A DNA stretch of 64,000 nucleotides from Bryopsis sp. KO-2023 (taxonomy: Eukaryota; Chlorophyta; Ulvophyceae; Bryopsidales; Bryopsidaceae): the NCBI GenBank assembly GCA_030272585.1, contig BSYQ01000008.1, positions 2,108,001 to 2,172,000 on the forward strand, written 5' to 3'. Position 1 is the stretch's first letter. Each line of letters begins with the position of its first letter. The notes beneath the pieces were generated by a model. It was not told where the DNA came from. It worked only from the letters and a program-made list of their open reading frames with translations, and made no database searches. Below are positions 11,501 through 20,736 of the stretch, piece after piece. The translations under genes were made by a program, and so were the position numbers.

Positions 11501-13597
11501 GGAGGATGATCCACTCTCGCCTTCTTCTTCGTCAAAGGCAAAAAATGGGTTCAGCGGGGGCTGATCTGGGGGTAACGATCCTTCCTCGGCACTGGAGGTC
11601 GACTCTTTTTCTCCTTCTCCGTCGTGGGACTCTTCCTCGTCTGAAGTGGTACCCGATGGCTCAGAAGGGTCCTCTGGAAACCCCGGCTCGATACGATAGG
11701 CTCTTCCTTCCGCCCAACTAGCGGCGCTGTGGTACTCAGTTCCTCCGCCTGATCCCACTCCGTTGGTCTCTCCGCTACTCCCTGGAACGGCCGCACTTCC
11801 TCCTTCCTCAACTGGTTCAACACCGGCTTCCTCGTGGTCAGTGGTTCCAACAAGATCTCCTTCAGAGGCTCCTTCTTCAACAGGTTCGACTCCGACTTCT
11901 TCCACAACAACCTCGGCTTCCTCTTGGTCAGTGGCTCCAACAAGATCTCCTTCAGAGGCTCCTTCTTCAACAGGTTCGACTTCGACTTCTTCCACAACAA
12001 CCTCGGCTTCCTCTTGGTCAGTGGCTCCAACAAGATCTCCTTCGGAGGCTCCTTCTTCAACAGGTTCGACTTCGACTTCTTCCACAACAACCTCGGCTTC
12101 CTCTTGGTCAGTGGCTCCAACAAGATCTCCTTCGGAGGCTCCTTCTTCAACAGGTTCGACTTCGACTTCTTCCACAACAACCTCGGCTTCCTCTTGGTCA
12201 GTGGCTCCAACAAGATCTCCTTCGGAGGCTCCTTCTTCAACAGGTTCGACTCCGACTTCTTCCACAACAACCTCGGCTTCCTCTTGGTCAGTGGCTCCAA
12301 CAAGATCTCCTTCAGAGGCTCCTTCTTCACTAGGTTCGACCCCGACTTCTTCCACAACAACCTCGGCTTCCTCTTGGTCAGTGGCTCCAACAAGATCTCC
12401 TTCAGAGGCTCCTTCTTCAACAGGTTCGACTCCGACTTCTTCCACAACAACCTCGGCTTCCTCTTGGTCAGTGGTTCCAACAAGATCTCCTTCAGAGGCT
12501 CCTTCTTCAACAGGTTCGACTCCGACTTCTTCCACAACAACCTCGGCTTCCTCTTGGTCAGCGGTTCCAACAAGATCTCCTTCAGAGGCTCCTTCTTCAA
12601 CAGGTTCGACTCCGACTTCTTCCACAACAACCTCGGCTTCCTCTTGGTCAGTGGTTCCAACAAGATCTCCTTCAGAGGCTCCTTCTTCAACAGGTTCGAC
12701 TCCGACTTCTTCCACAACAACCTCGGCTTCCTCTTGGTCAGCGGCTCCAACAAGATCTCCTTCAGAGGCTCCGTCTTCAACAGGTTCGACTCCGACTTCT
12801 TCCACAACAACCTCGGCTTCCTCTTGGTCAGCGGCTCCAACAAGATCTCCTTCAGGGGCTCCTTCTTCACTAGGTTCGACTCCGACTTCTTCTACAACAA
12901 CCTCGGCTTCCCAATCACGGGGAGAGTCTTCGTGGCTCTCTCTTTCCTCGTCCTCCGACTCAACCCTGGGCTGCTCTCTCGCGCTGCCTTGCTCAGTCTC
13001 GTCGTGCACTGTCTCCGCGCCGCCACCAAGGCTCTCTTCACTGATCTCGCTGTCCGGTTTTTCCTCAGGTTCTCCAACTTCTCCAACTTCTCCTGCGCCG
13101 CCACTCAGATCTAGGGAACTTCTGCTTGCTGGGCGTGATCCCTCGGCGTCTCCCTCCGTTCTTTGGTGGTACTCGTCTTCAAGACCCTTGAGGAACTTCG
13201 TTTTCCACTGCTGCTCGGCTTTTCGCAGTTCCTCCGATACCCGTTCTTCCACTCGCTCTGTACCCAGCCGTGCTGCCTCGTGCTCTCCCCAGAACAGCCG
13301 TGAGACCTCGTGATCACGCGCTCTGTCTCGGGCTAGCTTGAAAAGACCAGATAAGTCGTTACTGAACAGCTCACGAGTTTGTGAGTCCCCCTCTTCCTTG
13401 GTTAACAGGCCTGTGAGTACACTCTGATATATCCACCAAAAACTCTTCGCGCGGAAACGATGGCACCACACAGCAACCCACTCGTCCTCAAATATGGCAG
13501 GTATGGGTCCGATAAACTCAGGGTGTATTGTCAGGGGTGGTCTATAAGCTACTTCCTCTGCAACCTGTTCCCGTTCCTGCCAATGGTATAGGCGCAT
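8525..13597 (-). CDS. Ty3/gypsy gag-protease polyprotein with acidic 30-residue repeats
   Basis: About 1690 residues from the first ATG (13597); the frame is open from 13684. Order: an N-terminal domain of unknown role, then twelve acidic 30-residue repeats (EEAEVVVEEVGVEPVEEG type, 90-bp units), then acidic Ser/Glu and poly-Pro linkers. A retrotransposon gag domain follows (TWQELQMGMLARFG region, near 11000), then a Gly/Arg-rich stretch and a CCHC zinc knuckle (CWHCSRLGHYASQC, near 10220). After that comes an aspartic protease with the DTGAS active site (near 9480) and a basic C-terminal tail. The ORF ends in TAA at 8525-8527. The acidic repeat block is far longer than any usual Ty3 gag addition; its role is unknown. 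Confidence 0.88.
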   Translation of the reverse strand: MRLYHWQEREQVAEEVAYRPPLTIHPEFIGPIPAIFEDEWVAVWCHRFRAKSFWWIYQSVLTGLLTKEEGDSQTRELFSNDLSGLFKLARDRARDHEVSRLFWGEHEAARLGTERVEERVSEELRKAEQQWKTKFLKGLEDEYHQRTEGDAEGSRPASRSSLDLSGGAGEVGEVGEPEEKPDSEISEESLGGGAETVHDETEQGSAREQPRVESEDEERESHEDSPRDWEAEVVVEEVGVEPSEEGAPEGDLVGAADQEEAEVVVEEVGVEPVEDGASEGDLVGAADQEEAEVVVEEVGVEPVEEGASEGDLVGTTDQEEAEVVVEEVGVEPVEEGASEGDLVGTADQEEAEVVVEEVGVEPVEEGASEGDLVGTTDQEEAEVVVEEVGVEPVEEGASEGDLVGATDQEEAEVVVEEVGVEPSEEGASEGDLVGATDQEEAEVVVEEVGVEPVEEGASEGDLVGATDQEEAEVVVEEVEVEPVEEGASEGDLVGATDQEEAEVVVEEVEVEPVEEGASEGDLVGATDQEEAEVVVEEVEVEPVEEGASEGDLVGATDQEEAEVVVEEVGVEPVEEGASEGDLVGTTDHEEAGVEPVEEGGSAAVPGSSGETNGVGSGGGTEYHSAASWAEGRAYRIEPGFPEDPSEPSGTTSDEEESHDGEGEKESTSSAEEGSLPPDQPPLNPFFAFDEEEGESGSSSSAEEEPLPDQPPLNPFAFEVGLPYLQPPAPPVPPPVPPVPPGPPPVPPPPPPPPPPPHPPGGVGAMAHPRGPPNRLINSQLTAFTGAEKEDVATWIRSYEILATGSGWSVPPAVPDHEDQRIERLVLYTTGKARSWVDNWTARHPTHVGGLPNPERTWQELQMGMLARFGVAPATLVARILERKQKNDETVGEYASALSQMQQQLNASRAPGSPAVADELLLQLFKNGVREDLAPILLGFTGDTLDEAVARARQIEERQVRPGPKRKTTINTLEELQDQAVMEPVLAEVNIMDQRVNEQIENLRKEVREHQTTTDSRLRGVEQHVRTSGQQFGELKSMISTLSGMVADVRQPNVPEPGGGNYGNTGGTGANQVPINGGRGQGAYRGNGWGNGGGRGRGTRNNGNGGRGWGGGRYDVNKVRCWHCSRLGHYASQCPEHLNFFQAEMGDHLVMDFEQTDPGATTTEGPEEVLAPIWYSEMDIDHGGLDGDQGGSGGTPMDTSPIPSEPRADAGEEVVMEEPKKEPEPPREPEEKTKSVPEPEDVPRPRDEPQGSRPIMLPPMLPPPMRPPSPRNTMTKKKKMGKKTAGEPKEKRMFTAAEAKKFVEGLMTEVPVASLCQHHPELIDAWLKALRVPMAKVPAITTVEGVGKPSPYAVTTATAKIMETKVPGAIIDTGASACVISAQLLARTGLTHLMEAPKGRYRDCNGETRQALGYIPALPIALGQCKQIVPCHVVENEHLSLIIGTPWLVDTGTEIHFGFKRLTPCVAGRRVGHVPIEFLHTTTPESAAVVAVYQTLRSIEETSAAPEPPAAPTGKQPQQDSMTSQTPPGERRPDGFIQPYLYVPQPPPLWVTKRQKAVLQECCAIRRGKGMSEAAATHLYHQEAEILDTRGRRHGSTKREFKKIHDERLRCEGEPRKRDAITREYFRRCDAVTSAQREESEEMLGHFRREAQRWRPVEGGETGGGTSTAAAAGGEGRSEPPRVVSYDSSDF
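11825..12910 (-). repeat. Tandem 90-bp repeat array (12 units) inside gag
   Basis: Twelve full units plus a partial one. Each is 90 bp and codes 30 acidic residues in the gag frame. Units differ by a few bases (for example VGVEP/VEVEP, GATD/GTTD/GTAD). Because the unit length is a multiple of three and lacks stops in several frames, long spurious ORFs appear on both strands here. Those should be ignored. Confidence 0.95.
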
Positions 13598-13704
13598 GCG
13601 AAAGCCAGCCGCCTTTAACTCCTGATCGTCCAGACTGCCTTCCTGCACGTTTTTCCAGAATGTGTAGCACGCCTGCTGCAGCACAGCTCAAAAGTGTGCG
13701 CACC

Positions 13705-13719
13705 CTGGCTCCGAAACCA
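13705..13719 (-). promoter_or_regulatory. Primer-binding site of copy B
   Basis: On the minus strand TGGTTTCGGAGCCAG follows the LTR end directly. A PBS starting TGG pairs with a tRNA CCA end. The sequence resembles the plant initiator-Met type site (TGGTATCAGAGCC) with changes. The same 13-base core begins the PBS of the chromovirus at 37435. Confidence 0.7.
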
Positions 13720-14250
13720 ACAAATAGGGTAACCTTGACCGCTGGGGTCACCCCTGCAGCCGTACTTAACGGTTGTGATGGCGTTTCTGCAGAACGGGAA
13801 CGGCGGAAGTGGGGACAGCCCCTCTTGAACTTGATCACACGGCCTTTGCAAGGCACCTTACTCAGGACTCTTCACACAAGCTTTCTTACAACAAACAATA
13901 AAGGGTCCAAACCCGAATAAACACAAAAGCCTCACCCAGAATGTCCAATAACCTAAGATCAGCCATTAAATAGGCTGCCGCCTGACTCACCCTAGTCCCA
14001 CTGATCACCTAGGATCCCACCTACTGATGGGGACTACCTAACCTATCAAGCCTAGCTGATCTTCCTAACCTCCCTCAATCCCTTCCCTTAGTCTCTACCC
14101 CTAGGACCGTCCAACCTAGTCATTTCCGCAGCTGGACTGCTACTTCCAGACTGTGGCTGGACTGTCCTAACTACCCCCCCTCTACCCGATAGCACTCTGG
14201 CCTTGGCCAGTGTGACGAAATCGGTGGAGGCGACGTGGTTTGGGGTTACA
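13720..14250 (-). repeat. LTR of copy B (5' LTR)
   Basis: About 531 bases in minus orientation, beginning TGTAACCCC at 14250 and ending at the primer-binding site. It matches the copy A LTR with only a few differences, implying that the two copies derive from closely related, fairly young elements or from one molecule. Confidence 0.85.
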
Positions 14251-14434
14251 CCTGTCAGACACCCTTTGGCAGTGTTGGAGCCAGGCGCTCTAAGAGCACC
14301 CCCTCACGGTCACCGCAGAGTAGAACAGGGTCCAGGGTACTTCAGATACACAGAGTGTACTGATCCCAACTGCAATATATACAGGAATCGCTTGAGAGGA
14401 CAGCAGGAAAGAGAACGCAGAGAGCAGCGCAGAG

Positions 14435-15616
14435 ATGGCCGGACAGGACGAGCAACCGCAGATAGGAATGCCGGCCCCAGATCCCTTCGACGTGCAGGGA
14501 TTGAGGCAGATGATTTCGGACATGCAGGAAGAGGTCCAGCACCTGAGACACGTAGCAGCCAACGTGAACGTGCAGATGGACGACGCAGCTCGGAACGCAG
14601 TGCACAACAGGATGGCACAGCAGCAACCTCCCGCAGCTCTGGGCAGAGCTAGGGCAAAAGGCCCTGACATGTGGTATGGTGATCCACATGATGTTCCCCT
14701 CAATGAGTGGCAAGTCCAGTTGCAGACATACTTTGATGTTACTGCAACCAGGGACAGGGAACAGCAGGTATTAGTGGCTGCAGGATGCTTGAGAGGAGCA
14801 GCAGGCACTTGGTGGAGACGTCGGTATGAAGCTGCGATGGCAGGACAGCTGAATCTGCCACAGGACGTTCCAGCTTTGGTGACAGCACTCAGACAGCAGT
14901 TTGGTAAAACGAATGAGAACAAAGACTTCAGGCGGGAATGGTCTCGTCTGAGGCAGGGACGAAGTACTGTTGCAGAGTATGTGCATCAGTTCAGAAGACT
15001 TATGCTGCAGATCAATGACAGCAATGCTGGAGAGCAGCTGTTTCGTTTTGTAGAGGGCCTGAATGACCGTCTGCGAACTAAGGTTGAAATGGAAGATCCT
15101 GCAGATCTGGAGCGTGCGATAGCACTCGCCGCCACTTGGGAAGGTCCGCTCGAGGCGTACCGCAGAGAAGGACGCAGAGGTCACAGTCCCAGAGACAGGC
15201 GTGAAGGATCACGCAGAGACAGATCAAAGAGCAGAGGCCGATCTTACAGCAGAGGCCGATCCTACAGCAGAGGAAGATCGCAGAGTCGAGGTCGCAGTGC
15301 TGGTCGTGGCAGAACTGACGCAGATCGTGATAGGTATACACCACACCAATATACACCACAATTAGGGGACCGCATGGAGGTTGATGGCCTCCAGCGTAAC
15401 CGCGTGGGTTTTGATGTTGGTAGAAACCGAAGCGACAGTCGCAGTAAAAGCAGAGGACGCAGTGGTAGTCCTCGCAGACAGAGGCAGAACAGAAGATCTG
15501 GAGAGAGTATCTCTGCCAGAAGGAGCAGAATGGATGCAAGTCACTCTGCAGCGAATGTTGATTGTTACAACTGTGGCAAGAAAGGACATTTTGCTGCAGA
15601 CTGTCAGGAAAACTAA
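14435..15616 (+). CDS. Chromovirus gag (element C)
   Basis: 393 residues. A coiled-coil-like N-terminus precedes a retrotransposon gag core ([53 protein letters not shown]). A long Arg/Ser dipeptide-rich region follows (about 15170-15530), then one CCHC zinc knuckle ([14 protein letters not shown]) at the end. The ORF stops at TAA 15614-15616, immediately after GGAAAAC. Pol begins in the -1 frame and overlaps by 55 bases, so -1 frameshifting near the stop is likely. The RS-rich stretch resembles splicing-factor RS domains in composition only. Confidence 0.9.
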   Translation: MAGQDEQPQIGMPAPDPFDVQGLRQMISDMQEEVQHLRHVAANVNVQMDDAARNAVHNRMAQQQPPAALGRARAKGPDMWYGDPHDVPLNEWQVQLQTYFDVTATRDREQQVLVAAGCLRGAAGTWWRRRYEAAMAGQLNLPQDVPALVTALRQQFGKTNENKDFRREWSRLRQGRSTVAEYVHQFRRLMLQINDSNAGEQLFRFVEGLNDRLRTKVEMEDPADLERAIALAATWEGPLEAYRREGRRGHSPRDRREGSRRDRSKSRGRSYSRGRSYSRGRSQSRGRSAGRGRTDADRDRYTPHQYTPQLGDRMEVDGLQRNRVGFDVGRNRSDSRSKSRGRSGSPRRQRQNRRSGESISARRSRMDASHSAANVDCYNCGKKGHFAADCQEN

Positions 15617-18063
15617 GGAGGCCAGAGTCTGGAGAGGCTGCTGGCCGGGAAATCCTGGCGGAGGAGGATAGAAGTGGAGTGTGGGAAGGCCGGTGCAGCC
15701 CACCACACAGAGAGGCTACCAATTGGGGGGTAGCAGGAATTTCAAATCAGAACTCCAAGGTTGGAGAGCCATGTGTAGCCTCAGCCAAGGAGAAGAAGAA
15801 GAAGAAGAAAACGATGGAGAACCTTGCAGGTACCGAGCCATGTGTAGCCATACCTGAAGGGGATCTTGCAGTGTCAGTGTTGAATTTTGCAGGTGGAGGG
15901 CCTTGTGTAGCCACATTTGCAGAATGTTTGGTGAAGAATATAGAGACAACGAAGGAGGGTTGTGGGCTGAGTGAAGCCACAACCACTCTGGTCTCTGAGG
16001 CAGGAGGTGATGAGCCAAGTGAAGCCACACCCAGCCTGCAGGTGATGTCAGGCAGTGCAGGATTAGGTGGGGCCCCACCTGAACCTGAGCTGCACAATGT
16101 TATTGAGTGTAAAGGTACTGATGTTGATCTGAGGGCAGACACATCAAATTTTTCAGTGAGAGAGGAGCTTGAGCAAGGGAAACTTAGTGCAGATTCCCTC
16201 AAGAATGTTTGTTCAAGTGAACCCCCAGTTTTGAAGTTGAGAGGAGTCCAAGGGGGGACTCAAGGATTGTTGAAGACCACAGGGGCTGTGGCAGGTTGTT
16301 TTGCAAGAATTTTATTAGATAGTGGTGCAACCGACAATTTTGTTTCGAAAGATTGGTTGCTAGAAAATGACATTCAGGCAAAGGCTTCTGAGGTGGTTAC
16401 TGAAGTGCAGTTAGCAGATGGCAAGACTTCAGAGAAGGTAGAAAAAGAACTGCAGGCTAGTGTCAAGATGGGGAGGTTTGTTTCAGAGGAAAAGATGTAT
16501 GCAGTGACACTAGGCAGATATGATCTGGTGTTAGGTATGTCTTGGCTGAGTAAACATAACCCTATGATAGATTGGCAGAAGAAGCAGTTGGTTTTGCAGA
16601 CACCTCAGGGAGTAGTCAAACTCAGAATGCAGATTGGTAGAGTAGAGGATTGCAGTACCGAAGATTTGGATATGATGTCCGCCAAAGAGTGTGCTCGGGC
16701 AGCCCGCAAGGGTATGCCCATGTATTTGGTAAATCTTCGGGAAGTTCAAGAAGAACATTTGATTAATAATGTGGAAAGTACTGATGCAGTGAAAGGCCGT
16801 GTTGCAGAAACCTTGTCAGAGGAAGGAAAAGAGGCAGCTGAGTTAGAAAAACAGATCAGAAAAGAGTTTCAGGATTTGTTTAAAGAGGAACTGCCGCAGG
16901 AGTTACCTCCTGACAGGGGTGTGAATCATAAGATTGAGTTGGTAGAAGGTGCAGAACCAGTAAAAAAGGGGCTTTATAGGGCCAGTTTTGCAGAAAGAGA
17001 AGAACTAAAAAAGCAGTTAGCAGAGCTGCTGAAGCAGGGATTTATCAGACCTAGCAAGTCTCCATGGGGTTCGCCGGTTTTGTTTGTTCCTAAGAAAAAT
17101 GGGAAACTTAGGATGTGTGTGGATTTTCGGGCACTTAACAAACTAACGGTGAAAAATAGGTATCCTATCCCGAGGATAGAGGAGTTGCTGGATCAGATTC
17201 AGGGAGCATGCTGCTTCAGCAAGATTGACCTCTGCTCAGGCTACCATCAGGTGCGGTTGGATCCTGCAGATTGTGAGAAAACGGCCTTCCGCACCAGGTA
17301 TGGCCTTTATGAGTATGTTGTTCTTCCTTTTGGGCTGACGAATGCCCCTGCCACTTTTATGAACACAATGAATCATGTGCTGCATGATTTTCTGGACGTC
17401 TTTTGCATCGTTTACTTGGATGATATTTTGATTTTTAGCAAAGATTGGGCAGAACACAAAGTTCATTTGCGGAAAGTGATGCAGAGGTTGAGGGAACAGA
17501 AGTTGTATGCATCAGCTTCAAAGTGTGAGATCTGCAGAGATCAAGTTGAGTTTCTGGGGCATGAGTTAAGTGCTGCAGGAGTACAGGTGTTGCAGAGCAA
17601 GGTGCAGGTTATCAGAGATTGGCCACCCTTGACATCAGTAAAGGATCTCAGGTCCTTTCTGGGATTGGCAAACTACTACAGGAGGTTCATAAAGGACTTC
17701 TCTGCTAGAGCCAAGCCTTTGACTGCATTACTCAAAAAGGATGCAGAGTGGAAATGGACTGAGACAGAAGCTGCAGCCATGCAGGATATCAAGGAGGCAT
17801 TGATGTCTGCACCAGTACTATTGGTGCCTGACCCAAGTCTGAAGTTTGAAGTCACTACCGATGCTTCGGACTATGCAATAGGAGCAGTCCTAACTCAGGA
17901 CAAGGGACAGGGTCAGCAGCCAGTTGCATTTGAAAGCAGGAAGCTGCAACCTGCAGAACTCAACTATGCTACTCATGAAAAGGAGCTGCTAGCAGTTGTG
18001 CATGCTCTGAAGGTCTGGAGACACTATTTGGATGCACAAGAGTTTGTGGTGCACACCGATCAT
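15562..18063 (+). pseudogene. Chromovirus pol, first part: protease, RT, RNase H start (element C)
   Basis: An open frame with a non-conserved 5' region, then an aspartic protease ([12 protein letters not shown], near 16313). Reverse transcriptase follows ([38 protein letters not shown]; catalytic YLDD at 17413-17424; VEFLGHELS), then RNase H ([29 protein letters not shown]). The frame runs into the inserted element after VHTDH at 18063. Downstream pol resumes in the same frame at 18991 (APLKFLHTQ). The insertion plus its 8-bp duplication is 927 bp, a multiple of three, so clean removal would restore the frame. As it stands the gene is broken by a stop within the insert. Confidence 0.9.
18056..18063 (+). 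repeat. 8-bp target duplication CCGATCAT (left)
   Basis: CCGATCAT at 18056-18063 is repeated at 18983-18990, on either side of the TIRs of the inserted element. Confidence 0.9.
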
Positions 18064-18982
18064 CAGAGCTGGGCAGTAACCCGTTTGTAACGCACCGTAC
18101 CGTAACGCACAGGGTCGGTACAGTAACGTGTCCGGTCGGTGCACGCACCGACCGGACGTTACAACACGTTGCACACGTTACAACAACGACCCAGTCGGTA
18201 CAACAACGTTGTAACGCAGTACGTTATCAGTAACGTCTGCGCCGGCTGCTATAACGTCCGCACCGAGGCAAGACGTTACAACAACGATCGGTTGCGTTAC
18301 ATGTAACGATAACACGTTACAACAACGGCCAGGTCGGTACAACAACGTAATGGCGTTGCAATAACGTCATGTGGATGACGTACAAAGTGACCCCCGCAGG
18401 GTCCCCAGAACCCAAGGGAACCGAGTGGGATTCGAACACTGTACCGCACGATGCCGAGTCATCTACACTGAGCGCTAAGCCAAGTGGACCACGATGATTT
18501 TGTGGCTGTTGCGATGATATACCTTAATCTGTTTGTAATTCTGTGAAATTGGGGTATATTATTGCAACAACCACAAAATCATCGTGGTCCACTTGGCTTA
18601 GCGCTTAGTGTAGATGACTTGACACCGTGCGGTACGGTGTTCGAATCCCACTCGGTTCCCTTGGGTTCTGGGGACCCTGCGGGGGTCACTTTGTACGTCA
18701 TTCACATGACGTTATTGCAACGTCATTACGTTGTTGTAACGAACATCGTTACTCGAACCGTGTAGGGCGGTACAACAATGCCAGTGACACGTTGCAACAA
18801 CGACCGTTACACGGGTGGCGCCCGTTGGCGACAACGTATTGTACCGACCCGGTACCGATGTTGTACCGTAACGTGAAAATATCCGGTACCGTACCGTACC
18901 GTAACGACCCCTTACGGTACGGTACGGTATGTAACGTGTCGTACCGTACCGTAGGGGGTCGTTACGGTACAGCCCAGCTCTG
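18064..18982. mobile_element. hAT-like non-autonomous element, GTAACG/CAACG-rich, with palindromic tRNA-like core
   Basis: 919 bp. The perfect terminal inverted repeat CAGAGCTGGGC (18064-18074; its complement 18972-18982) and the 8-bp duplication are hallmarks of hAT elements. No transposase is encoded. Outside the core the element is dense in GTAACG, ACAACG and GTACCG motifs. The core is a palindrome with arms of about 170 bases (about 18355-18525 and 18555-18735). Each arm holds a tRNA-like unit: an A-box-like TGGCTTAGCGC (18594-18604; inverted at 18472-18482) and a B-box-like GTTCGAATCCC (18639-18649; inverted at 18427-18437). Confidence 0.85.
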
Positions 18983-18990
18983 CCGATCAT

Positions 18991-20679
18991 GCACCCCTCA
19001 AGTTTTTGCATACTCAGCCTCACTTGTCGCAGAGGCAAGCAAGATGGATGGAGACTCTGCAATCTTTCAAGTTCGAGATCAAGTACAGACCAGGCAGAGA
19101 CAATGTGGTGGCAGATGCTCTGAGCAGGGCCACACATCAAGTGGAGGAAACAAAGTCTGAAATGAATGCTCAGGCTAGGCTGGAAGTTGCAGAAGGATTC
19201 CTGCAACAGGTGCAGACAGCTTATTCAAAGGATGCACTGTGTCAGCAGTTGATCACTGCAAGGCACAGACCTGGACATGTGAAATGGGATGGCCAAAGGC
19301 TCTGGAGAAGAATTGGAAATGCTTGGAAATGGTGGATTCCTGAAGCAGATGGGCTCAGGGAGAAAATACTGCATGACTGCCATGAGTCCCCATTGGCAGG
19401 ACATTTGGGCAGAAGGAAGACCCTTGTCAGGGTGCAGTTGCATTATTTCTGGCCTCACATCTCCGAGTCAGTGCACAAGTATGTCCGGAATTGCATTTCA
19501 TGTCAAAGGAATAAGGCTTCTAATCAGAGGCCTTTGGGTAAGCTGCAGCCCCTGCCTATTCCTGATGGCAGGTGGACCAGTGTTTCACTTGACTTTGTAG
19601 GGCCTTTACCTAGAACTCGAACTGGGTCAGATTATTTGTTGGTGGTTGTGGATAGGTTCACAAAAATGATCAGACTTATTCCTACTAAGCAGACAGTTAC
19701 TGCTGCAGGGGTAGCAGATTTATTTTTCCAGAATGTGGTTCGTTTCTTTGGGTTACCTCAAGAAATTGTTTCTGATCGGGATACTCGTTTCACTAGCAAT
19801 TTTTGGAGGTCTCTTTGGAAGAAGGCTGGAACAAGATTGGCAATGTCAAGCAGTTATCATCCTGAGACAGATGGTCAGACTGAAAGGGCTAACAGAACAG
19901 TGCAGGAAATTCTGCGCAGTTATGTTGAACCTGCAGGAACAGATTGGGATCAGCACTTGGCAGCTGCTGAGTTTGCTTACAACTCCAGTGTCAATGCTAC
20001 TACTGGATTCTCCCCCTTCTATTTGATGAATGGGCAGAACCCAAGGACTCCTGCAAGTGCTGTGGCTGTGTCAGCCTGCCCTGCAGTGGATGATTGGTGG
20101 ACTACTTGGCAATCTGATCTGGAAAAATGCAGACACAATATTGCTGCTGCTCAGGCACGTCAACGCCAGGTGGCGGACGAAACCAGGCGGGGAGGGGGCT
20201 TTGAGCCAGGCGAAAAAGTTTTTCTGGCCACAAAAGACTTACCCTTACCTGCAGTGTTGAGCAGAAAGTTGTCAGCAAAGTACTGTGGACCATTTGAAGT
20301 CACTGAGAAGCTCTCTGAAGTTGCAGTCAGGTTGAGACTGCCAGGTCATTGGAGGATACATGATGTGTTTCATGTGTCCAAGCTCAAACCTGCATTTGAA
20401 GATCAGGTGGGCAGCTTTCCAGCAAGGGAGGCACCCAGGTGGCAACCTGAACCTGAGCTTGTGGATGGTCAAGAGGAATATCAGGTTAACAGAATTCTGG
20501 CAGACAGAACTGTCAGAGGCAGGAAGCAGTACCTTGTTCGATGGCAGGGATATGATCAATCTGAGGACACATGGGAACCTGCAGAACATTTGCAGAATGC
20601 TCGAGATATACTACGTGACTATCAGCAAAGGAGTGAAGGGACCGCAATGAGGCGACGTCCTAGTCGGAAAGCACAGTAA
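18991..20679 (+). pseudogene. Chromovirus pol, second part: RNase H end, integrase, chromodomain (element C)
   Basis: Continues the frame broken at 18063. The RNase H end (RDNVVADALSRA) leads into integrase with an HHCC zinc finger (HESPLAGHLGRRKT, then CISCQRNK). Its DDE core is Asp in SLDFVGPLP, Asp in SDRDTRF and Glu in GQTERANR, followed by the GPFEV block (GPY/F-type). The C-terminus is a chromodomain (YQVNRILADR, YLVRWQGYDQSEDTWEP), which places the element among chromoviruses; such domains are known to guide integration to marked chromatin. All catalytic residues are present. Confidence 0.92.
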
Positions 20680-20736
20680 AAACTGAAGAAGAAAAGGGAG
20701 AGTGTTATTTTCTCTTTATCGTTCGCGTGAGCAGGA

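Larger units (their letters stand above)
6362..14250 (-). mobile_element. Ty3/gypsy-like retrotransposon, 3'-truncated (copy B)
   Basis: Read on the minus strand: LTR (14250-13720), primer-binding site (13719-13705), gag-protease ORF, then RT-RNase H ORF. It then stops at about 6362, exactly where copy A's LTR ends in inverted orientation. It lacks integrase and its own 3' LTR. With copy A it holds all parts of one element, but in opposite orientations with about 920 bases of RT/RNase H present in both. Confidence 0.85.

Noticed and set aside
11825..12910. CRISPR-like array
   Set aside because: Repeats are contiguous 90-bp coding units without spacers, in a eukaryotic retroelement gene.
11763..13313. 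Long ORFs in other frames across the 90-bp repeats (516, 439 and 426 residues)
   Set aside because: The repeat unit is a multiple of three without stops in several frames, so these are shadows of the gag repeats; they have no domains and low-complexity composition.
14253..14434. 5' LTR of element C
   Set aside because: I searched for the 3' LTR sequence (starting TGTAACGAATC) here and found no match. The left part appears lost at the junction with copy B.
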